38,982 bases of DNA. Origin: a bacterium. Lineage in GTDB: Bacteria > Actinomycetota > Acidimicrobiia > Spongiisociales > Spongiisociaceae. The notes beneath the pieces were generated by a model. That model was not told where the DNA came from and did not search any database. It worked only from the letters and a program-made list of their open reading frames with translations. Below, in pieces: positions 8,048-17,144 of this stretch; position 1 is the first letter of the stretch, and every line of letters begins with the position of its first letter. Both the position numbers and the translations under genes were made by a program. The stretch is from positions 1 through 38,982 of the forward strand of contig JAPPHZ010000027.1 in NCBI GenBank assembly GCA_028820935.1, given 5' to 3'.

Positions 8048-8175
8048 CCCGGCTCCGTGCCCGCCATCTGTGGGGTATGCGTGGTAGTCATGGTCCTCCT
8101 ATACGGCCTCACGCCTAGTCGTTACCGCTGCCTTCCAAGATGGCGTATCGAAGACCCAGGGCACCGCATCGCAGA

Positions 8176-8403
8176 AGAACGCGAAAATCGCGGCAAGCGG
8201 GCTCCACCCGCTGGGCCCTCCCCCGCCGCCACCACCTTGGTCCGAGACGCGTCCCGCCAAGCCCTCGGCGGGGCGGTCTCGAAACGATCTGATCCCTCGA
8301 GCGGGCCGGCCGACGTCCGGAGCCGGACCGTTGGTAATTACGGTTATCCAATAACCTATAGCGAGGATGTGACAAGTTCAACCCCCTTGTCGGCATGCAA
8401 CGG
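8176..8403 (-). repeat. interspersed hairpin repeat, copy D (diverged)
   Basis: On the plus strand it starts with AGAACGCGAAAATCGCGGC. A 6-bp stem AGCGGG / CCCGCT around CTCCA follows (8196-8212), then GGGCCCTCCCCCGCC and GCCACCACC. The distal end has GATGTGACAAGTTCAACCCC, matching the distal ends of copies B and C. A separate small palindrome GGTTAT-CCA-ATAACC lies at 8342-8356. The gap 8048-8472 between the two methyltransferase genes holds little else. Confidence 0.6.
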
Positions 8404-8472
8404 CCCGGGTGGAAGTCAAGACGTGTACGGCCCGGTGCCGGAAAAGAGCCGGAGCATGTAGCCACTCTGCGC

Positions 8473-9438
8473 CTAGCCGCCGGCGAGCCGGTGCCGCGGT
8501 CCCGCAGCCGCTGGGTTCGCACCGTTCTCATGCCGGGTGATCCTCACGTACTCCTTCACCACGTCGGCCTTCCCGAAGCCGGGGGTGATGGTGTTGTTCT
8601 GTGACAGGGCGGCGAAGTCCATGCCCAGCAACCGGTCGAGGGCGGCGGGGGTCCGGGCCTTGAACAGGATCCACTGTTTTGTGCGCTCGCAGCGGTCCGC
8701 GGAGGTCTCCCGCCTCGAGTAGTCCTGGTAGCCCTGCCTGGGCACGGCGAAGTCGAAGTCGTGGTCGAAGACCTTGAGCGCCCCGGGCGTGTTGTTGTAC
8801 TGCCACATCTCGAAGTCGGCGTGCCGGATGGCGGGCGGGCTCAGCAGGCGCATGTCCTCGAAGTCGTGGTTCGCCTCCCTGGTCCAGACCTGGAACTCGG
8901 CGTTGAGCCGGTAGTCCGGCTCGTCAGGGGTGTAGAAGGCCGGACCGGCGAGTTCCATCGCGGCGATCCACCGGAACCCGGGACGCAGGTTCTTGTGGAC
9001 CGAGTACTTCCGGAACTGGACGGGGACCACGAACGCAATGGTGTTCGCCATGGCGGCTGCCCGGTTGAAGAACCGGATGGCGAGCCTCGACCGGTGACCG
9101 AAGGGCGGATTGCCCACCACCACGGTGTGCCGGGGGTCCTCGATCGTGTCCTCGAAGGGCCAGGTCAGGAAGTCGTGCCGGACGATGCCGGGCCGCCGCG
9201 GGTCGATGTCGATGCCGATACGCCGGCCGGCGGGCAACAGGTCGAGGAAGCAGCCCTCCCCGGCGCTCGGCTCTACGTAGAGGATCCGGTCGCGCCGGAG
9301 ATCGCGGAGCCCGTCAAGCGTCTCGAACAGGAACCGGAGGCAGCGATCCGCAACGGCCGGCTTGGTGTAGATCTGATCCAGCCCGATGGCGCCGTCCTCC
9401 TCCCTGCCATGCCCAACCCTAGGTGTCGCCCCTGACAC
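8473..9438 (-). CDS. N6-adenine DNA methyltransferase-like protein
   Basis: 321 residues. IYTKPAVADRCLRFL near the N-terminus resembles the 'yfTP..va..m' entry of DNA methylases. Motif I is EPSAGEGCFLDLLPA (56-70), the acidic IDIDP follows, and motif IV is VVGNPPFG (107-114), giving an alpha/gamma-type order. The C-terminal half (SVHKNLRPGFRWIAAMEL, EFQVWTRE, YNNTPGALKVFDHDFDFA) looks like a substrate-binding part but has no motif I can name. It is probably a DNA adenine methylase of phage or plasmid type. GTG start; ribosome-binding support is weak, and a slightly later start is possible. Confidence 0.7.
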   Translation of the reverse strand: MSGATPRVGHGREEDGAIGLDQIYTKPAVADRCLRFLFETLDGLRDLRRDRILYVEPSAGEGCFLDLLPAGRRIGIDIDPRRPGIVRHDFLTWPFEDTIEDPRHTVVVGNPPFGHRSRLAIRFFNRAAAMANTIAFVVPVQFRKYSVHKNLRPGFRWIAAMELAGPAFYTPDEPDYRLNAEFQVWTREANHDFEDMRLLSPPAIRHADFEMWQYNNTPGALKVFDHDFDFAVPRQGYQDYSRRETSADRCERTKQWILFKARTPAALDRLLGMDFAALSQNNTITPGFGKADVVKEYVRITRHENGANPAAAGPRHRLAGG

Positions 9439-9534
9439 TCATGCGGCAATGCGAGGACGGGTTGGCCGGTCGGGCTTCATACGTCGGATAACCCCCATCC
9501 TGATCACCGGATGGATATTAATCCTCCAATAACC

Positions 9535-9554
9535 CTCACAGTGTGAGATATAAT
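9535..9554 (+). promoter_or_regulatory. -10 box with overlapping palindromic operator candidate
   Basis: TATAAT at 9549-9554 is preceded by the perfect palindrome CTCACA-G-TGTGAG (9535-9547), just where a repressor would block RNA polymerase. No good -35 box is visible at 16-18 bases. It serves the ATPase gene starting 33 bases downstream. Confidence 0.5.
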
Positions 9555-9586
9555 CAGCTCATAAGCACCATAGCGAGGGAGATACG

Positions 9587-11134
9587 TTGGCTACTTGGGT
9601 GCCAAGTCCCGAAGACCTTCAGACGGTATTAGGCGAGCAGAATCCGTGGTTCCAACTCCGCCGGGTTCCGTCGTCCATGGCACCGCCCAGCGACCGGCCC
9701 ATGGCGAGAGCGCTCTGGCGGTTGCTCGTCAGCGACCGGCCGCGGCGGTACCAGATCGTACTGGGGCCGCGCCGGGTCGGAAAGACCACCGTGCTCCACC
9801 AGACCGTGCGTCACCTCATTGACCAAGGCGTACCACCATCCCTCATCTGGTGGTTGCGGATGGATCATCCTCAACTCATGCAGCTGGATCTTGGTTGGCT
9901 CGTCCGCGGTGTCCTCGACGCGGTCGACGCGACTCCGGCGCGGCCGGTGTATCTCATGCTCGATGAACTGGTCTATGCCAAGGACTGGGACCTGTGGCTC
10001 AAGACCTTCTATGACGAAGGCCGGCCGGTCCGGGTAGCCGCCACCTCCAGCGCCACGGCCGCGCTGCGTGATCGCCGCCTGGAGAGCGGCGTCGGTCGGT
10101 GGACGGAGCAAATCCTCACCCCCTACCTCCTTCCCGAGTACCTGGAACTGCTGGACATCTCGTATCCCGTACAGGCAGGAGAAACCCTCGCCGAGAGCTT
10201 GGCCGCGTTAGCGGGGGGCCAGCACTCCTCGCCGGAACTCAAGCAAACCCGGAGGCGGCTGATGCTGGTCGGGGGTTTTCCGGAGCTACTGCTGGCCGAT
10301 CATCTGCGTTCTCGTCGTGATGGACCCGACTCAGGCCTCGGGTCCCAACACGTCCTGCGAAGCCAGCCGGAGTTGTTTCAGGCAGATCTGCTGAGTCCTA
10401 GTCGCGAGGAACCCGACCTAGTGCTTCAATCCCAACACGTCCTGCGAAGCGACGCTGTCGAACGTGCCCTGTACAAGGACATACCGCAGTCCTACGGGGT
10501 CCGCAACCCCCTGATGCTGGAAAGGCTCCTATACGTGCTTGCCGCGCAGGTGAGCGGGATACTCTCGCCTTCGAGGATAAGCCGGGAATTGGGCATATCG
10601 ATCCAGACGCTGGACCGGTACCTGTCCTATCTGGAGCGCGCCTTTTTGGTGTTCACCCTTCCGAACTACTCGGGCAGGGAAACCAATGTCCAGAAGCGTG
10701 GCCGCAAGCTCTACTTCGTGGATGGAGCGGTCCGCAACGCCGCTCTGCACCGGGGTCTGGCCGTACTTGACGACCCCGTGGAAATGGGGGCTCTTCTCGA
10801 GAACCTGGTGGCCGCCTCCTTGCGCGCCCTTGCCCAACGGACCGGGGTACGTCTCTTCCACTGGCGTGATAGTGATCACGAGGTTGATCTCGTGTTCGAC
10901 CACCCGGACCAACCCCTCGCCTTCGAGATAGCATCGTCGTCCAATCACAGCCGGTCCGGCCTCCATGCCCTGATCCGGCGCTATCCGCGGTTCAAGGGGG
11001 GTTGCTACCTCGTGACGCCGCAGGTGCCGGTCTTCCACCCGGATGACTCGGGCGTCGGGACCCTTCCACTGGACCTCCTGCTCCTCGCGGCTGGCGCCCT
11101 GACGAACAAAGACTTTGCCCGCATGGACAACTAG
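9587..11134 (+). CDS. AAA_14/DUF4143-type ATP-binding protein
   Basis: 515 residues. An N-terminal P-loop ATPase domain has GPRRVGKTT (60-68) and a Walker B-like YLMLDELVYAKDW (about 124-136). A helical lid and a 'LVGGFPELLL' segment follow, then a C-terminal DUF4143-like domain (winged helix 'ISRELGISIQTLDRYLSYLE', and 'LYFVDGAVRNA', 'LENLVAASLRAL', 'HWRDSDHEVDLVF'). The final 'DxEVDLV...AFEI' is the restriction-endonuclease-like fold typical of this family. These proteins are widespread and their role is poorly known. An in-frame duplication is visible: a 21-base identical repeat at 10343 and 10430, 87 bases apart, gives two copies of SQHVLRS. TTG start with GAGGGAG upstream. Confidence 0.8.
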   Translation: MATWVPSPEDLQTVLGEQNPWFQLRRVPSSMAPPSDRPMARALWRLLVSDRPRRYQIVLGPRRVGKTTVLHQTVRHLIDQGVPPSLIWWLRMDHPQLMQLDLGWLVRGVLDAVDATPARPVYLMLDELVYAKDWDLWLKTFYDEGRPVRVAATSSATAALRDRRLESGVGRWTEQILTPYLLPEYLELLDISYPVQAGETLAESLAALAGGQHSSPELKQTRRRLMLVGGFPELLLADHLRSRRDGPDSGLGSQHVLRSQPELFQADLLSPSREEPDLVLQSQHVLRSDAVERALYKDIPQSYGVRNPLMLERLLYVLAAQVSGILSPSRISRELGISIQTLDRYLSYLERAFLVFTLPNYSGRETNVQKRGRKLYFVDGAVRNAALHRGLAVLDDPVEMGALLENLVAASLRALAQRTGVRLFHWRDSDHEVDLVFDHPDQPLAFEIASSSNHSRSGLHALIRRYPRFKGGCYLVTPQVPVFHPDDSGVGTLPLDLLLLAAGALTNKDFARMDN

Positions 11135-11203
11135 TCGCCCCATCTTTAGGCTCCATGAACGCCGGCCCGGAAGCTCAGGAGGCTCGTTAGGACCCGTGCG
11201 CTA

Positions 11204-13153
11204 TCAGACCGCGGCGGGCGGGCGGAGGCGGTCGGCCACGGCGCGGGTCAGGCGGTCGAGGATGGCTGCGAGCAGGACGATGGCGATGCCGGCCTCGAAG
11301 CCGCGGCCCACCGCGTCGCTGCGCCGCAGGCCCCGGACGGCCTCCAGGCCCAGCCCGCCCCCGCCGACCAGCCCGGCGATGACGACCATGGCCAGGATGA
11401 GCATGATCACCTGGTTCACCGCCACCATCAGCTCGGGTGCGGCCAGCGGCATCTCCACCTGGCGGAGGCGCTGCGCCCGGGTCGCCCCGAAGCTCTCCGC
11501 CGCCTCGTGGGTCTCGGCGGGCACCCGGCGCAGCCCGAGGTCGGTGTAGTGAACCGCGGCCGGTAGCGCGTAGACGACCGAGGCGATGATGCCGGGGATG
11601 CGGCCCACGTGGAAGAGGGTGATCACCGGCACCAACAGCACGAAGCTCGGGATCGTCTGGAAGAAGTCCAGGACCGGCTTGAGACCGGCCCGGAGCAGGT
11701 CGTTGTGCGAGGACAGGATCCCCACCGGCAGGCCCACGGCCAGGGTGGCTGCCACTGCCAGAAGAACCTGGGCCAGGGTGTCCATGGACAGCTCCCACAT
11801 GCCCAGGAGGCCGATGGCTGCCAGCGCCGCACCGATCCCGATGGCCAGGCGCAGCCCCCGGGCCCATAGCCCGAGCACGACCCCGATCCCGATCATGGCC
11901 GGCCACGGGATGCCGGAGGAGAGGAGCTCGCGTAGCGGTATCACGAGCTGGGTGGTGACGAAGTCGCTGAACGGACCCGTCCCGATACCCGAACCACCGA
12001 TGTCGTACAGGTTGTCCCGGGCCCAATCGGTGAGGCTGTTGACGTAGGGGGCGAACCGCCAGCCGAGCGCCTTGGGGAATTCGTTCAAGCCGGCCAAGCC
12101 CCCGGCCACGGCGCCGACCGCCGTCACCACGGCCAGCCATCGGATGGCCGGGAGGTCGTCGCCCGGGTCGGCGGTGGCGACGCCGGTGGAGAAGCGGTCC
12201 AGGATGATGGCCATGATCACGATGGCGATGCCTGCTTCGGAGGCCTTGCCCACGTTGATGCTCCGCATGGCCTGCAACACCACCTGGCCGAGGCCCCCGG
12301 CGCCGATGAAGGCGGCTATCACCACCATGCTCATGGCCAGCATGGTGGTCTGGTTCATACCCGCGAAGATGGCCGGCCGCGCCTGGGGGAGACGCACCAG
12401 CCGCAGGGTCTGCCGCTCGGTGGCGCCGAACATCTCCGACGCCTCCACGGTGGACTGCGGGACGGTACGCAGCCCCACCTCGGTGAGCCTCACCACCGGA
12501 GCCAGGGCGAAGATCACCGTGGAGATCATGGCCGGCACCCGCCCGAACCCGAACAGCAGGACGAAGGGGATGAGGTAGACGAACCCCGGCATGGTCTGCA
12601 TGGTGTCCAGGGTGGGCCGGGTGATGCGAGCGACCGCGTCGCTGCGCCAAGCCGCGATACCCAGCGGGATACCGATGGCCATGGAGACGAGAACCGACAC
12701 TCCCATCAGCGCCAGGGTGGCGAACGCCTCGTTCCAGAGGCCCAACACTCCGATCAGGGTCACGCCGGCCAGACCGAGCGCGCCGGCGATCCGGCCCCGG
12801 GTCCACCACAGCCCCAGACCGGTGAACAGCGGGTAGCAATACCAGGGGAGCCACTTGAGGAGGGACTCCAGCCGGCGGATGGCCCAGTCCATGGTGTCGG
12901 TGAGCGGGTTCAGGAAGACGGTATACAACCAGTGGGAGTTCTGGTTGGTGATCAGCCAGCGCCGTGCCCGGTCGATCGGGTCGGCCAGCCCGATGTTCCA
13001 GGACTCCGGGAAGACGCCGAAGTCGGTGAGGATGCGGAAGGCCGCCACCAGCAGGATCATCCCGCCGAGTACCAGGGCGAAGCGCGCCGGCCCGCTTCTC
13101 CACGCGCCCCGGAGCCCGTCGGCGCCTGGGCGGACCCCGTCCAGCGCCGTCAT
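11204..13153 (-). CDS. proW: fused tandem glycine betaine/proline ABC permease
   Basis: 649 residues, about twice the usual ProW length. Two BPD_transp_1 permease domains are joined head to tail. Each has its own EAA-type loop ([20 protein letters not shown] in the first half, [20 protein letters not shown] in the second) and its own following GGLG segment. Many hydrophobic helices run through both. It should form the whole membrane channel of a betaine/proline/choline importer from a single chain. The ATG overlaps the end of the ATPase gene by four bases (ATGA), so they are translationally coupled. It is the last gene of the operon running from the binding protein. Confidence 0.9.
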   Translation of the reverse strand: MTALDGVRPGADGLRGAWRSGPARFALVLGGMILLVAAFRILTDFGVFPESWNIGLADPIDRARRWLITNQNSHWLYTVFLNPLTDTMDWAIRRLESLLKWLPWYCYPLFTGLGLWWTRGRIAGALGLAGVTLIGVLGLWNEAFATLALMGVSVLVSMAIGIPLGIAAWRSDAVARITRPTLDTMQTMPGFVYLIPFVLLFGFGRVPAMISTVIFALAPVVRLTEVGLRTVPQSTVEASEMFGATERQTLRLVRLPQARPAIFAGMNQTTMLAMSMVVIAAFIGAGGLGQVVLQAMRSINVGKASEAGIAIVIMAIILDRFSTGVATADPGDDLPAIRWLAVVTAVGAVAGGLAGLNEFPKALGWRFAPYVNSLTDWARDNLYDIGGSGIGTGPFSDFVTTQLVIPLRELLSSGIPWPAMIGIGVVLGLWARGLRLAIGIGAALAAIGLLGMWELSMDTLAQVLLAVAATLAVGLPVGILSSHNDLLRAGLKPVLDFFQTIPSFVLLVPVITLFHVGRIPGIIASVVYALPAAVHYTDLGLRRVPAETHEAAESFGATRAQRLRQVEMPLAAPELMVAVNQVIMLILAMVVIAGLVGGGGLGLEAVRGLRRSDAVGRGFEAGIAIVLLAAILDRLTRAVADRLRPPAAV

Positions 13154-14205
13154 CGCCGGTCCGGAGAGATCACGCCGGCGACCTCGTCCGCGTCGAGCAG
13201 CCCGACGGGTACCTCCTGCTCATCGCACACCAGCACCGGTTCGGTGGAGCCCAGCAGGTGGGGAAGGACCGCCTCCAGTGGCGTGGTCTCGGACACCTTC
13301 GGCCACCCGTGGTCGACCTCGGTTCCCTCCAGCGGCCGCATCACCGAACAGGCCTGCAGGACCTTCACCACCGGGGCGTCCTGGGTGAACGCCCGCACGT
13401 AGTCGTCCGCCGGGTCGGTGAGTATCTCCACCGGGGTGCCGACCTGCACGAACGCCCCGTCGTTCATGATGGCGATCCGGTCGGCCAGCTTCAGGGCCTC
13501 GACGAAGTCGTGGGTGATGAAGACCAGCGTCCGGCGCAGCCTCATCTGGAGCTCGATCAGCTCGTCCTGCATGTCCCGGCGGATGAGCGGGTCGAGTGCG
13601 GAGAACGGCTCGTCGAAGAACAGCACCTCGGGATCGACGGCCAGCGCCCGGGCCAGCCCCACCCGCTGCTGCATGCCGCCGCTGAGCTGCTGGGGGTGGT
13701 GGTCGCCCCAGCCCTCGAGACCGACGGTCTCCAGGAGTTCCCGGGCGCGCTCCTGCCGCTCGCGGCGGTCGATCCCCTGGACCTCCAGCCCGTAGGCCAC
13801 GTTGTCCACCACCGTGCGATGGGGGAACAGCCCGAAATGCTGGAACACCATCGCCATCTTCCGGCGCCGCAGGTCGCGCAGCGTGGCGCTGTCGGCACTG
13901 GTGAGCTCCGTGCCGCACACCTCCACGGTCCCCTCGGTGGGCTCGATCAGGTGGGAGACGCACCGGACGAGGGTGGACTTTCCCGATCCCGAGAGGCCCA
14001 TGACCACGAACGTCTCCCCCGGGGACACCTGGAAGGTGACGTCGCGGACCGCCACCACGCTGCCGACGGCCTCCCTTATCTCCTCCCGGCCGACTCCGGC
14101 CTCCGCCATCTCCCGCGCCTCGGCGGCCCGCCTGCCGAAGACCTTCCACACGCCCTCGACCCTGACACGGGAGGTCTCGCTACTGGTGTCTCTCGCTGTG
14201 TCCAT
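13150..14205 (-). CDS. proV: glycine betaine/proline ABC transporter ATPase
   Basis: 351 residues from the chosen ATG. Walker [10 protein letters not shown] (70-78), Q-loop [14 protein letters not shown], signature LSGGMQQRV, Walker [15 protein letters not shown] and switch His in FITHDF are all present. The N-terminal 'VWKVFG...A..M.EAG.GREEI' insert is typical of ProV/OpuAA. The C-terminal ~75 residues look like one CBS-like unit ([22 protein letters not shown]), shorter than the usual pair. It powers the adjacent fused permease. An upstream ATG in frame would add 25 residues and overlap the dehydrogenase gene; the inner start fits the family's N-terminus better, but this is not certain. 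Confidence 0.9.
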   Translation of the reverse strand: MDTARDTSSETSRVRVEGVWKVFGRRAAEAREMAEAGVGREEIREAVGSVVAVRDVTFQVSPGETFVVMGLSGSGKSTLVRCVSHLIEPTEGTVEVCGTELTSADSATLRDLRRRKMAMVFQHFGLFPHRTVVDNVAYGLEVQGIDRRERQERARELLETVGLEGWGDHHPQQLSGGMQQRVGLARALAVDPEVLFFDEPFSALDPLIRRDMQDELIELQMRLRRTLVFITHDFVEALKLADRIAIMNDGAFVQVGTPVEILTDPADDYVRAFTQDAPVVKVLQACSVMRPLEGTEVDHGWPKVSETTPLEAVLPHLLGSTEPVLVCDEQEVPVGLLDADEVAGVISPDRR

Positions 14206-14245
14206 CACCTTGATCCAACTTCCGCCGTCGATTGTCGAGCGTTCG

Positions 14246-15883
14246 TCACCCGGCCCGCTCGGCTGGGTAGACCGGGACATCCAAGGGCTCCAGGGGCTGG
14301 TTGCCCAGGATGAGGTCGGCCGCCTTCTCCGCGATCATCATCACCGGAGCGTAGATGTTGCCGTTGGTGACCGTCGGCATTACGGAGGCGTCCACCACGC
14401 TCAGCCCTTCGGTGCCGTGCACCCGCATCGACCCGGGCTCCACAACCGACCGGTCGTCGATGCCCATGCGGGCCGTCCCGGAGGGATGCAGGGCGGTCTC
14501 GGCATCCCGGGCGACCCACTCCAGGATCTCCCGGTCGGTCGAGACCTCCGGGCCGGGCGACAGCTCCCCGGCGTTGTAGGGGGCGAACGCCGGCTGGTTC
14601 ATGATGCGGCGGGTCACCCGGACGGCCTCGACCCACTCCCGGCGGTCCTGGTCGGTGGAGAGGTAGTTGAAGCGGAGGGACGGCTTCACCCTCGGGTCGC
14701 GTGACTTGATCCGGACGTAGCCCCGGGCATCCGAGTACATGGGGCCGACATGGACCTGGTAGCCGTGGCCGTGGCTCGGCGAAGAGCCGTCGTAGCGGAT
14801 CGCCAGCGGCAGGAAGTGGAACATGAGGTTGGGGTAGGACACGTCCGGGTTGGAGCGGACGAAACCGCCGCCCTCGAAGTGGTTGGTGGCACCTGGTCCC
14901 CTCCGGGCCAGCCATTGCATACCGATCCAGGGCCGGCGCCACAGGCGCAGGGCCGGCTGCATGGACACCGGCCGGCGGGAGGCGTACTGGACGTACACCT
15001 CCAGGTGGTCCTGGAGGTTCTCGCCGACCCCCGGAAGATCGGTCACCACCGGGATGTCCAGCGACTCCAGGAGACCGGCGGGCCCCACCCCGGAGAGCTG
15101 GAGCAGCTGGGCGGATCCGAACGCCCCGGCGCACAGCAGGACGTGCCCGCCCCGGACGGTGCGGTGGCGGCCTCGCCGGCTGTACTCGACCCCGACCGCC
15201 CGCCTGCCCTCGAACAGCACCCGGTGGATGAGGGCGCCGGTCTTGACATCGAGGTTCTTGCGGCGCCTCACCGGGTGCAGGTAGGCCACCGAAGCCGAGA
15301 CCCGCCGTCCCCGGTGGATGTTGCGGTCGAACGCCGCGAACCCCTCCTGGCGGTACCCGTTCACATCCTCCGTCAGCCCGTACCCGGCCTCCTGCACGGC
15401 TTCGAAGAAGGCCGTGAAGAGGGGGCTGTCGGCCGGTCCCCGTTCCAGCACCAGCGGACCTTCGCCGCCCCGCCACCGGTCCTCGCCGGCCAGGCAGGTT
15501 TCGGACCGCTTGAAGTAGGGGAGGCAGTGGCGGTAGTCCCAGCCCTCCATTCCGGGCTCTGAGGCCCACTTGTCGTAGTCGGCCGGGTTGCCGCGCTGGA
15601 AGATCATGCCGTTGATGGAGCTGGATCCGCCGAGCACCTTTCCCCGGGCGTGGTAGATCCTTCGACCCCCCATGTGGGGTTCGGGATCGCTCTGGTATCG
15701 CCAGTCGTAGAAGCGGTTGCCGATGGGGAAGGCCAGGGCCGCCGGCATGTGGATGAACACGTCCCACTTGTAGTCCCGGCGGCCGGCTTCCAGCACCAGG
15801 ACCCGGTTGCCGGGGTCCGCGCTCAGCCGGTTGGCCAGCGCGCACCCGGCGGAGCCGCCTCCCACGATGATGAAGTCGTACAA
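14246..15883 (-). CDS. betA: GMC-family oxidoreductase, choline dehydrogenase-like
   Basis: 545 residues. The Rossmann FAD motif VGGGSAGC (8-15) is followed by the GMC signatures [20 protein letters not shown] and [19 protein letters not shown]. The C-terminal active-site region has HPSGTARMG and [19 protein letters not shown], with the catalytic His and Asn positions in place. Length and motifs fit BetA-type choline dehydrogenases, which oxidise choline via betaine aldehyde to glycine betaine. A related alcohol is possible, since GMC substrates are hard to predict. Its place between the binding protein and the transporter genes supports choline or a similar quaternary amine. TTG start with GAGGAG about seven bases upstream. 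Confidence 0.85.
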   Translation of the reverse strand: MYDFIIVGGGSAGCALANRLSADPGNRVLVLEAGRRDYKWDVFIHMPAALAFPIGNRFYDWRYQSDPEPHMGGRRIYHARGKVLGGSSSINGMIFQRGNPADYDKWASEPGMEGWDYRHCLPYFKRSETCLAGEDRWRGGEGPLVLERGPADSPLFTAFFEAVQEAGYGLTEDVNGYRQEGFAAFDRNIHRGRRVSASVAYLHPVRRRKNLDVKTGALIHRVLFEGRRAVGVEYSRRGRHRTVRGGHVLLCAGAFGSAQLLQLSGVGPAGLLESLDIPVVTDLPGVGENLQDHLEVYVQYASRRPVSMQPALRLWRRPWIGMQWLARRGPGATNHFEGGGFVRSNPDVSYPNLMFHFLPLAIRYDGSSPSHGHGYQVHVGPMYSDARGYVRIKSRDPRVKPSLRFNYLSTDQDRREWVEAVRVTRRIMNQPAFAPYNAGELSPGPEVSTDREILEWVARDAETALHPSGTARMGIDDRSVVEPGSMRVHGTEGLSVVDASVMPTVTNGNIYAPVMMIAEKAADLILGNQPLEPLDVPVYPAERAG

Positions 15884-15907
15884 GAACTACTCCTCGGAGA
15901 AGGCCTG

Positions 15908-15941
15908 CGGCGCCGGCAGGTCTCGTAGGCTGCCGGCGCCG
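15908..15941 (-). promoter_or_regulatory. strong intercistronic hairpin after the binding-protein gene
   Basis: A 12-bp perfect inverted repeat (CGGCGCCGGCAG / CTGCCGGCGCCG) around a 10-base loop sits between the stop of the binding-protein gene and the start of the dehydrogenase gene. No T-tract follows, so it is not a classic terminator. It is placed to stabilise the upstream message or partly end transcription, giving more binding protein than transporter. Confidence 0.6.
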
Positions 15942-15959
15942 GGCTTTAGGGCCTGCCTT

Positions 15960-16940
15960 TTAGGAGGAGGGGATCCAGGCCCCCCAGACGTCGGGGTTGG
16001 CCTCGATCCACTGGGCCGCGGCCTCGTCCACCGTGAGCCCGTCGTTCTCGATGGCCGACAGCATCTGGATCTGGTCGGCGGTCGAGTAGCTCATGGCCCG
16101 CAGGAAGGCATCGGCGTCGGGGGCGTTGGTAGCCAGATCGCGGTTGACGATCTTGAACAATACGTCCTCCGGGTAGTCGCAGTCGATGCCGCCATCATCA
16201 CCCGTGGCGTAGCACGCATCGCTGTAGGCGGGGAGCGCCACCCGGGTGAGGTCGTAGGTATTGAACGCCGAGTGCGGGGTCCAGAAGTAGAAGAGAGCGG
16301 GCTCCTGGCGGCTGTAGGCCGAGTCCAGGGCGGCCAGGATGCCGGCCTCGGAGCCGACGTACACGATCTCGAGCGGCAGGTTCAGGTTGGCGATGATCTG
16401 CTCGTCGTAGATCGTCCAGCTGGGGTCACCGCTCATGAACTGGCCCTTGTCGCCGGTCTCGGCGGTGGCGAACAGACCCGCCAGCTCGGGATCGGCGAAG
16501 CCTTCCCAGGTTGCCAGCGCCGGGTGCTGGTCCACCATGTAGGTCGGCATGAACCAACCTATCTCACCGATCGGACCGATCAGGCCGGCGTTGTCCACGT
16601 TCCCGTCCGCGCTATCGATGAAGTCGGCCACGTTCTGGGCATGACCCGAGGGCCACACCTCGAGCGAGGCGTCGATATCTCCGGTGTTGATCGCGGCCCA
16701 CTGGGCGTTCTCGTCGATGTCCACCAGTTCGACGGTGTAACCGAGCTCGCTCTCCAGCAGCTGGGCCGCCACCGCAACGTTGGCCGCGGAGCCGTTCCAG
16801 GGGTTGACGGCGAGCTTGATCGTTGTCTGGGAGCCGCGGGAATCATCTTCCTCGGCGCAGCCGGCGACCATGAGCGCCAGCACCGCAAAGAGCGCGAAAA
16901 AGAGAAGGCGGCTTCGCCTTTTGGTGTTGCGGGTTCGCAC
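15960..16940 (-). CDS. proX: glycine betaine/choline ABC substrate-binding lipoprotein
   Basis: 326 residues. A lipoprotein signal is visible (basic RRSR, hydrophobic FFALFAVLALMVAGC, lipid-attachment Cys28), so it acts outside the membrane. The OpuAC-type binding domain follows, with aromatic residues at the usual ligand-cage places (AVNPWNG, EVWPSGHAQ, GWFMPTY, FYFWTPHSAF). A C-terminal SxxDQIQMLSAIENDGLTVDEAA helix pair is typical of ProX/OpuAC. It delivers the quaternary amine to the permease. The GTG start is chosen because GAGGAG lies six bases before it and it yields a normal signal peptide. It is the first gene of the operon. Confidence 0.88.
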   Translation of the reverse strand: MRTRNTKRRSRLLFFALFAVLALMVAGCAEEDDSRGSQTTIKLAVNPWNGSAANVAVAAQLLESELGYTVELVDIDENAQWAAINTGDIDASLEVWPSGHAQNVADFIDSADGNVDNAGLIGPIGEIGWFMPTYMVDQHPALATWEGFADPELAGLFATAETGDKGQFMSGDPSWTIYDEQIIANLNLPLEIVYVGSEAGILAALDSAYSRQEPALFYFWTPHSAFNTYDLTRVALPAYSDACYATGDDGGIDCDYPEDVLFKIVNRDLATNAPDADAFLRAMSYSTADQIQMLSAIENDGLTVDEAAAQWIEANPDVWGAWIPSS

Positions 16941-16962
16941 TGTGTACTCCTCATTCCAGGTC

Positions 16963-16986
16963 GGGAATATTCCCAGGCAGGCCTGC
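16963..16986. promoter_or_regulatory. palindromes upstream of the betaine operon
   Basis: Two perfect palindromes lie side by side 23-46 bases upstream of the binding-protein start: GGGAATATTCCC (16963-16974) and GCAGGCCTGC (16977-16986). The first is a plausible repressor operator for a choline- or osmolyte-responsive regulator. No regulator gene is adjacent. Confidence 0.35.
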
Positions 16987-17129
16987 AGCGTGCCCGGTCT
17001 CAAGATTACCCGTTGCGCGAGCGCTACACCATGCAAACGGTCATTTGTCCGCAGAGCGGCCCCTGTTCTACCAACGGTCGGATTCCCCTGGAGCCTCCCG
17101 GTCCGCGGTCCCGGGCCCGGCAGGTTCAC

Positions 17130-17135
17130 TACAAT
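17130..17135 (+). promoter_or_regulatory. -10 box for leaderless proA transcript
   Basis: TACAAT ends ten bases before the proA ATG, so transcription would start at or within a few bases of the start codon. No ribosome-binding site precedes the ATG, consistent with a leaderless message. The -35 region is unremarkable. Confidence 0.45.
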
Positions 17136-17144
17136 CGCCCTCTC

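Noticed and set aside
7436-13103. Long open frames opposite or out of phase with the methyltransferase and ABC permease genes (for example 7436-8461 plus and 11187-13103 minus)
   Set aside because: They are low-complexity Arg/Gly/Pro translations created by GC-rich codon bias; the competing frames contain clear family motifs.
15807-17144. Upstream extension of proA to 877 residues
   Set aside because: The extra 446 codons run antisense through the binding-protein gene and match nothing; the family N-terminus and a -10 box place the start at 17145.
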